A DNA stretch of 39,284 nucleotides from Chryseobacterium indologenes (lineage in GTDB: Bacteria > Bacteroidota > Bacteroidia > Flavobacteriales > Weeksellaceae): the NCBI GenBank assembly GCA_002439165.1, contig DJTE01000012.1:1-39284 (forward strand), given 5' to 3'. Position numbers and translations under genes: made by a program. The notes beneath the pieces are model-generated. The model was not told the DNA's origin. It made no database searches and saw only the letters and a program-made list of their open reading frames with translations. Position 1 is the stretch's first letter. Each line of letters starts with the position of its first letter. Below are positions 34,614 to 39,284 of the stretch, piece by piece.

Positions 34614-36419
34614 TTAAGCTTTTGCAGATCTTTCCACTCTTTTTCTTTCTTCTTCGGAAAGGATCTTCTTTCTCATTCTGATGAAGTTCGGTGTTACTTC
34701 AATGGCTTCATCCCCCTGGATATATTCCATACATTCTTCAAGGGAGAATAAGATTTTCGGAGCTACTCCCGTATCTTTATCTTTTCCTGCGGCACGCATA
34801 TTGTTCAGCTGTTTTGCTTCTACGATATTTACAACAAGATCTCCGGGTTTGTTTTGCTCTCCAATGATCATTCCCGTGTAGATTTCCTCACCCGGATCAA
34901 CGAAGAATTTACCTCTGTCCTGTAATTTGTTGATTGAATATTCAGTAGCAGGACCTGTTGTTTTGCTGATCAGTACTCCGTTGTTTCTTCCAGGAATCGC
35001 TCCTTTGAAAGGCTTATATTCTGTGAAACGGTGCGCCATAATAGCTTCTCCTGCAGTAGCCGTCAACATCTGGGAACGCAGTCCGATCAATCCTCTTGAA
35101 GGGATTTCGAATTCCATGTGCTGCATCTCTCCTTTGGTTTCCATAATATGAAGGTCTCCTTTTCTCTGAGTTGCCAAATCGATAACTCTAGAAGCGAACT
35201 CTTCCGGAACGTCTACCACCAAAGATTCATAAGGCTCACAGCTTACTCCGTCGATTTCTCTTAAGATCACCTGCGGCTGCCCGATCGTCATTTCATAACC
35301 TTCTCTTCTCATGGTTTCGATAAGAACGGATAAGTGAAGAATACCTCTACCGAATACCAGGAATGTGTTGGCATCATCCGTCTGCTGAACTCTTAGGGCA
35401 AGGTTTTTCTCCAGTTCTTTTGTTAATCTTTCTTTCAGGTGGTTAGACGTTACATATTTACCGTCTTTACCGAAGAAAGGTGAATTGTTGATAGAGAACG
35501 TCATGTTCAGGGTAGGCTCATCGATTGCTGTTCTTTCCAACGGTTCAGGGTTTTCAAGATCCACGAAAGAATCTCCGATCTGGAATGCATCGAAACCTAC
35601 TACGGCACAGATATCTCCAGCCTGTACTTCAGTTACTTTTTTCTTTCCAAGTCCTTCGAAAACGTAAAGTTCCTTTACTTTTCCTTTTGCAATTTTACCG
35701 TCTGCCTGAGCAAGACCGATCCACTGGGATTCTTTGATCTCACCTCTTGTTACTTTTCCGATCGCAATTCTTCCTAAGAAAGAAGAGTAATCAAGGGAAG
35801 TAATCTGCATCTGAAGGTTTCCTTCCGTTACACTTGGAGCAGGTACATACTGTAAAATCCCGTCTAATAGTGGTAAAATATCTTCCGTCTGTTCCAATGA
35901 AGTGTTGAACCAGCCTTGTTTGGAAGAACCGTAGAATGTTGGGAAATCCAACTGTTCTTCTGTGGCATCCAGGTTGAAGAAAAGATCAAAAACCTGATCG
36001 TGAACTTCATCCGGACGGCAGTTTGGCTTGTCTACTTTATTGATAACCACCAATGGTCTTAAGCCTAATTCCAAAGCTTTCTGAAGCACGAATCTTGTCT
36101 GTGGCATGGGTCCTTCGAACGCATCCACCAACAGGATCACCCCGTCTGCCATTTTTAATACTCTTTCTACTTCCCCACCGAAATCGGCGTGACCAGGAGT
36201 ATCGATTACGTTAATTTTTGTGTCTTTATAAGTAACAGAAATATTCTTGGATAAGATGGTGATCCCTCTTTCTCTTTCAAGATCATTGTTATCCATAATT
36301 AATTCCCCGCTTTCCTGATTTTCTCTGAAAATGTTGGTAGCGTGGATGATTTTGTCAACCAAAGTCGTCTTCCCGTGGTCAACGTGTGCGATAATCGCAA
36401 TATTTCTAATGTTTTGCAT
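34614..36419 (-). CDS. typA: Translational GTPase TypA/BipA
   Basis: A ribosome-associated GTPase of the EF-G/LepA class needed for growth under stress and low temperature. The 601-aa protein has the P loop AHVDHGKTT (11-19), the RGITI switch I, DTPGHADFGGEVERV, NKVDKP, an EF-Tu domain 2, an EF-G domain V, and the BipA-specific C-terminal domain with GRNNGVL and the Arg/Lys-rich end. Standard length. Own promoter and terminator. Confidence 0.96.
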   Translation of the reverse strand: MQNIRNIAIIAHVDHGKTTLVDKIIHATNIFRENQESGELIMDNNDLERERGITILSKNISVTYKDTKINVIDTPGHADFGGEVERVLKMADGVILLVDAFEGPMPQTRFVLQKALELGLRPLVVINKVDKPNCRPDEVHDQVFDLFFNLDATEEQLDFPTFYGSSKQGWFNTSLEQTEDILPLLDGILQYVPAPSVTEGNLQMQITSLDYSSFLGRIAIGKVTRGEIKESQWIGLAQADGKIAKGKVKELYVFEGLGKKKVTEVQAGDICAVVGFDAFQIGDSFVDLENPEPLERTAIDEPTLNMTFSINNSPFFGKDGKYVTSNHLKERLTKELEKNLALRVQQTDDANTFLVFGRGILHLSVLIETMRREGYEMTIGQPQVILREIDGVSCEPYESLVVDVPEEFASRVIDLATQRKGDLHIMETKGEMQHMEFEIPSRGLIGLRSQMLTATAGEAIMAHRFTEYKPFKGAIPGRNNGVLISKTTGPATEYSINKLQDRGKFFVDPGEEIYTGMIIGEQNKPGDLVVNIVEAKQLNNMRAAGKDKDTGVAPKILFSLEECMEYIQGDEAIEVTPNFIRMRKKILSEEERKRVERSAKA

Positions 36420-36437
36420 ATAGGATTTTTACGGGTG

Positions 36438-36445
36438 CAAAAATA
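36438..36445 (-). promoter_or_regulatory. -7 box for typA
   Basis: TATTTTTG on the minus strand, with TTTT 21 bases further upstream as a weak -33. The predicted leader is about 15 bases. The rest of 36446-36692 shows nothing else I can support. Confidence 0.6.
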
Positions 36446-36692
36446 GTGATTTTAAATGAATTAATTAAAAAGTTTCTGTAATATTTAACAATTTCATAAT
36501 GAGAAAATTAGATCATTCTGCTTTAAAATCTCCGGAAAAGATAGTGGGCATCGGGTTCTGTTATTTATTCATTTTATGATTTAATCCCATAATTTTCCGC
36601 AAACATATGACCAATCTGCTCAGAAAATCTTATTGGGGCATTGGAGAATAAAGACAGAAGTGAGGAATAAAAAAGAGGATTTACAGCAGTGA

Positions 36693-36959
36693 TCAATGTC
36701 TTATCATCCGGTACAGCAGCACAAGATCAACCAGAACGACCAGAAAAAATTTAACGAGAAATGATTTTTTTGAAGTCTTATGGTTAAAGAGGACCATTCC
36801 TGAAGCGGCCCCGAGGATTCCACCTAAAAGAGAAAGGCCTAAAAGAGTGTTTTCAGAAATCCGCCGGCCCTGTTTCCCGGCCTTCAGTTTATCCCACCCA
36901 AAAACACCGAATGTTATAAGATTGATTATTATTACAAATAAAAACATTCCCATTTTCAT
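36693..36959 (-). CDS. DUF1294 domain-containing membrane protein
   Basis: An 88-aa membrane protein of the DUF1294 family: FGWDKLKAGKQGRRISENTL and LLGGILGAASGMVLFNHKT are its signature, with three hydrophobic stretches and a KTSKKSF loop. No known function. The ATG at 36959 is chosen; an in-frame TTG at 36968 overlaps the -7 box, so upstream codons would not be transcribed. Confidence 0.88.
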   Translation of the reverse strand: MKMGMFLFVIIINLITFGVFGWDKLKAGKQGRRISENTLLGLSLLGGILGAASGMVLFNHKTSKKSFLVKFFLVVLVDLVLLYRMIRH

Positions 36960-36965
36960 ATTCCG

Positions 36966-36973
36966 CAAAGATA
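36966..36973 (-). promoter_or_regulatory. -7 box of the DUF1294 gene, abutting its ATG
   Basis: TATCTTTG on the minus strand ends six bases before the ATG at 36959. As with tsaC, the transcript would have almost no leader. No clear -33 box. Confidence 0.55.
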
Positions 36974-37023
36974 GATGATTATTAAATAATATCCGCGAGC
37001 GGTTTTCATTTAAATTTCAGACA

Positions 37024-37054
37024 ATAAAAAGAGCCGCTTAGAGTTAAGCGGCCC
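37024..37054 (-). terminator. Intrinsic terminator after the YceI gene
   Basis: On the minus strand GGGCCGCTTA-ACTC-TAAGCGGCTC (10-bp stem with one wobble) is followed by TTTTTATT. Confidence 0.9.
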
Positions 37055-37078
37055 TGTCATCAGTTATATCTGGCTGAT

Positions 37079-37756
37079 TTATTTTTTAGCTTTCACATCA
37101 ACAGCAATCTCAATATCCTTGCTGATCATCCATTCTGCCGGATCTGCTTCTGAAGTACCGAACTTGATTCCCCAGTCTGCTCTGTTTACAGTGAATTTAG
37201 CCTGGATAGCAGCTGTACCTTCTGCTACATCTACTTTAGCAGGGAAAGTTACATTCATTGTTTTTCCTAACAGGGTAAGGTTTCCGCTTACTGTTTTGTT
37301 AGCTCCTGCCACGGCATCTTTAGGTGCTTCTTTAAGGTCAGCTACGCTTGTAATTTTAAAGTCTGAAACCGGATTTTTCTCAACATTGAAGAAGTCTTCA
37401 TTTTTCAGGTGAGCTACCAGATCTTCAGGTTTTTTATCTTTTTCAGTTACTGAAGCCGGGTCAACTTTCAGTGAGTTCATATCGATTACAAAATTTCCTG
37501 CTGCAACCTGGCCGTTTTCAATGCTTAAATCTCCTGATTTCACATTAAGTGTTCCCCAACGCGGAGCAAAACCTCCTTTGTGGAAAGCTTTCCAGTTTAC
37601 CACAGAAGCCACCGTATCTACTGCCAGTACTTCTCCCTTGCTTTCTGCAACAGTCTGCTCCTGGGCCGCACCCGGAGTTTCCGCAGATTTTTCTTTATTA
37701 CATGATGCTGCAAGCAATCCTACTCCTACCAATGCAATTACGCTAAGTTTTTTCAT
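37079..37756 (-). CDS. YceI family lipoprotein
   Basis: A 225-aa lipoprotein with a LAASC lipobox (Cys19), a short Glu/Gln-rich linker and a YceI domain (about 45-225). The family forms a lipocalin-like beta barrel that binds isoprenoid or other amphiphilic molecules. VNWKAFHKGG, FVIDMNSL and NRADWGIKFG are its landmarks. The signal is lipidated, so it is membrane-bound, unlike E. coli YceI. Likely monocistronic; function in this organism unknown. Confidence 0.92.
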   Translation of the reverse strand: MKKLSVIALVGVGLLAASCNKEKSAETPGAAQEQTVAESKGEVLAVDTVASVVNWKAFHKGGFAPRWGTLNVKSGDLSIENGQVAAGNFVIDMNSLKVDPASVTEKDKKPEDLVAHLKNEDFFNVEKNPVSDFKITSVADLKEAPKDAVAGANKTVSGNLTLLGKTMNVTFPAKVDVAEGTAAIQAKFTVNRADWGIKFGTSEADPAEWMISKDIEIAVDVKAKK

Positions 37757-37976
37757 ACTATTTCGTTTGTTTAAAAAATGTTCTTTTACTTAAGTTTAAA
37801 AATATTCAAAATCCTTCATTTTGAGATTTCAAAAATAGAAAACCTCTCCCTATAATCATCTTAACATACATCAAGAAATACTTTTTCCCTCTGATTTTTC
37901 CGAATAAAGCATCTAAAATAGTAAAAAATAACGGAAACCATCTCTATTAACGATACTGACTCATTTTCAGCTTTAC

Positions 37977-38780
37977 CTATTTATACTCTACTTTATGATT
38001 GAGTTCAATAGGATTATTTTTTTCGCGGATATGTTTCTTCATCATTTCTCTCATCTCTCTGAAGTCAGTTTTCACGATATTCCCGCCGTCATCATAGTTG
38101 ATCACATCCGATTTTTTCAGTGTAGAGAGCGGATCGCTGTAAAAATCACGCTGAAGTTTTTCGTAATCGCTCCAGGTGATCATTTTTTCAATTTTCTCAG
38201 GATACAGTTCTTTCCAGCTGAAATTTTTTATCTGAACCAGATTAAACTGGAAATCGGATTTTTCGTCATCTATTTTTACAATCAGCCCTGGCAATCCTTT
38301 AAAGATATAAGGTCCGTCAGAAATAGCTATATCCGTAGTAAACCATGCCTGCCAGTTTCTTCCTCCGTAGCTGGCTTCAGCCTTCTGACAGTTGTAGTTT
38401 CCGATCATCTGCTTTTCATCGGAAATTTTCCAGTCCAGTACATCTGTGATGTCAATAGCGTAGGTTTTATAGACTATGGGAACAAATACATATCTTTTGG
38501 TCTGGCCGGAAGTGAAATCCTTTCTGATATAAAGTTGTCTGTTATTGAACTGGGTATCATACCCTTCAGGATATCCTCTTTTTACCCTTAATGAATCCGA
38601 TTTCCGGAATTTAGCGGAACGGAACAAAGATTCTTTCTCTCTTACATCCAGATAGTAAGTAAGCTTTTCAGTCCTGGCACTGTCTGAATTCGGCCTGTAT
38701 TTCAGTTCATAGATAAAACTGGAATTCTGCCCGAAAATAAATGAAGAAAATGAGATAAATACGATTAAACAGGCTTTCAT
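37977..38780 (-). CDS. GLPGLI family protein
   Basis: A 267-aa exported protein with a signal peptide (MKACLIVFISFSSFIFGQ) and the defining GPYIFKGLPGLI motif (156-167), preceded by YNCQKAEASYGG and WFTTDIAIS, all standard in the GLPGLI family of Bacteroidetes. No function is established. The C-terminal tail is Lys/Glu-rich. It is the leftward neighbour of the CRISPR region, with no co-transcribed partner visible. Confidence 0.92.
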   Translation of the reverse strand: MKACLIVFISFSSFIFGQNSSFIYELKYRPNSDSARTEKLTYYLDVREKESLFRSAKFRKSDSLRVKRGYPEGYDTQFNNRQLYIRKDFTSGQTKRYVFVPIVYKTYAIDITDVLDWKISDEKQMIGNYNCQKAEASYGGRNWQAWFTTDIAISDGPYIFKGLPGLIVKIDDEKSDFQFNLVQIKNFSWKELYPEKIEKMITWSDYEKLQRDFYSDPLSTLKKSDVINYDDGGNIVKTDFREMREMMKKHIREKNNPIELNHKVEYK

Positions 38781-38897
38781 TGGTTATTATTTAAAATGTT
38801 TTCAGACCTACAATTTATTAAAAAAATTCTTTATCCAGACCAAAAACGAATTTACATCTTCAATTAAAATCTACCCGAATTAACAAAACAACAATTA

Positions 38898-38929
38898 ATT
38901 GAAAGATCAATCAAAATATATTATTTTTA
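38898..38929 (+). promoter_or_regulatory. Candidate promoter of the small RNA before the CRISPR array
   Basis: ATTG (38898-38901), a 20-base spacer and TATTTTTA (38922-38929), each one base off consensus, with ideal spacing. Transcription would start near 38935. Confidence 0.4.
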
Positions 38930-38934
38930 TGAAC

Positions 38935-39112
38935 CTTATCATCATATCATCACTGGAATGGGGCATCCTGTGCAGAATACAGCCTGTTTATTTTAATGAT
39001 CTTTAACCAACGGTCTTACTGAGAATTACGGCTTTACATGGAAAACCGTTCAATAATCCTAATACATAAAAAATACAATGCAGTTTCAGGAGGTGAAGCT
39101 GCATTTTTTTTT
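38935..39112 (+). ncRNA. Candidate small RNA next to the CRISPR array
   Basis: About 178 bases without a convincing ORF, bounded by a plausible promoter and a strong terminator. An AACGGT/ACCGTT stem (39010-39015 with the matching arm near 39045-39050) is possible. Its position suggests a tracrRNA, but I find no good anti-repeat within the predicted transcript; a weak one overlaps the promoter. It could also be an unrelated sRNA or a leader transcript. The rest of 38781-38897 shows nothing clear. Confidence 0.35.
39078..39112 (+). terminator. Intrinsic terminator of the small RNA candidate
   Basis: ATGCAGTTTC (39078-39087) pairs with GAAGCTGCAT (39095-39104) with one wobble, followed by nine T. 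A second stem, AAGCTGCA (39096-39103) with TGCAGCTT (39112-39119), shares one arm and is mutually exclusive with the first. Confidence 0.75.
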
Positions 39113-39284
39113 GCAGCTTTTTGTTTTAAAAGTTGTTATTTTTGGGGAGTAGTCACAGTTTTGTATGCATTTTACCTGTGCATTCCATGTTTTGAATTGC
39201 TTTCAAAATTTATTATCTTCGTGATTAGTCACAACTCGCTCCTTACATACCCATCAATGAGATTAGTTGTGAATTGCTTTCAAA
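39113..39284 (+). CRISPR. Edge of a type II-C-like CRISPR array
   Basis: A 47-bp repeat at 39189-39235 is followed by a 30-bp unique spacer (39236-39265) and the first 19 bases of a second repeat (39266-39284), which continues past the window. The repeat begins GTTGTGAATTGC and ends GATTAGTCACAAC, with 7-bp inverted ends (GTTGTGA/TCACAAC). The copy at 39189 has T for G at position 4. A decayed copy (about 28 of 47 bases alike, no gaps needed) lies at 39113-39159, 29 bases upstream. The 47/30 geometry and GCTTTCAAA core match Bacteroidetes type II-C repeats. The cas genes are not in the window. Confidence 0.85.

Noticed and set aside
37995..38591. 198-aa plus-strand ORF opposite the GLPGLI gene
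   Set aside because: Shadow of a well-supported minus-strand gene; no signal or domain of its own.
39096..39122. Second hairpin (AAGCTGCA/TGCAGCTT) as an independent terminator
   Set aside because: It shares an arm with the stronger terminator and its T run is only a few bases, so I treat it as an alternative fold.

Overview
The window looks like chromosomal DNA of a flavobacterium, most likely Chryseobacterium or a close relative. The evidence is the promoter style (TAnnTTTG -7 boxes, often with a TTTG-like -33 box 18-21 bases upstream), the almost complete lack of Shine-Dalgarno sequences, signal peptides ending in SAQ or GQN, a type IX secretion C-terminal domain, a GLPGLI-family protein, a Y_Y_Y/beta-propeller LytS-type kinase, and a 47-bp CRISPR repeat of the Bacteroidetes type II-C kind. 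I see no insertion sequence, prophage or integrative element.

Layout. (1) 1-692: five identical initiator tRNA-fMet genes at an exact 111-bp period on the minus strand, with their own promoter and terminator; a promoter at the left edge points out of the window. (2) 794-5426, plus strand: tsaC, a CPBP protease, yaaA, prmC, a DUF4180 protein and an unrecognised secreted protein. (3) 5423-14128, minus strand: two overlapping SDR genes, a membrane-anchored AraC regulator, and a parE / small membrane protein / parC / rhomboid run. (4) 14269-21768, plus strand: a tandem duplication of a two-gene signalling unit (978-aa propeller histidine kinase plus LytTR response regulator). (5) 21771-28447: DUF2867 protein, T9SS-secreted PKD protein, PLP aminotransferase, cardiolipin synthase, SDR and AraC regulator. 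(6) 28590-28976: two small double-glycine leader peptides with Cys-rich cores. (7) 29444-38780, all minus strand: TSP3-like lipoprotein, ychF, ferritin, GHL10-type lipoprotein, typA, DUF1294, YceI lipoprotein and a GLPGLI protein, many separated by clear intrinsic terminators. (8) 38781-39284: a possible small RNA followed by the first repeats of a CRISPR array that runs off the right edge.

How genes work together. tsaC and prmC serve translation (t6A synthesis and release-factor methylation); parE and parC form topoisomerase IV; each duplicated kinase is translationally overlapped with its own response regulator; the SDR at 26660 and its upstream AraC gene look like an enzyme-regulator pair. 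The most interesting material is the array edge (repeats that each seem to carry a -33/-7 promoter, plus a decayed repeat and an adjacent RNA gene candidate), the GG-leader peptide pair, the duplicated kinase/regulator cassette, and the homogenised initiator tRNA array with covarying spacer hairpins.
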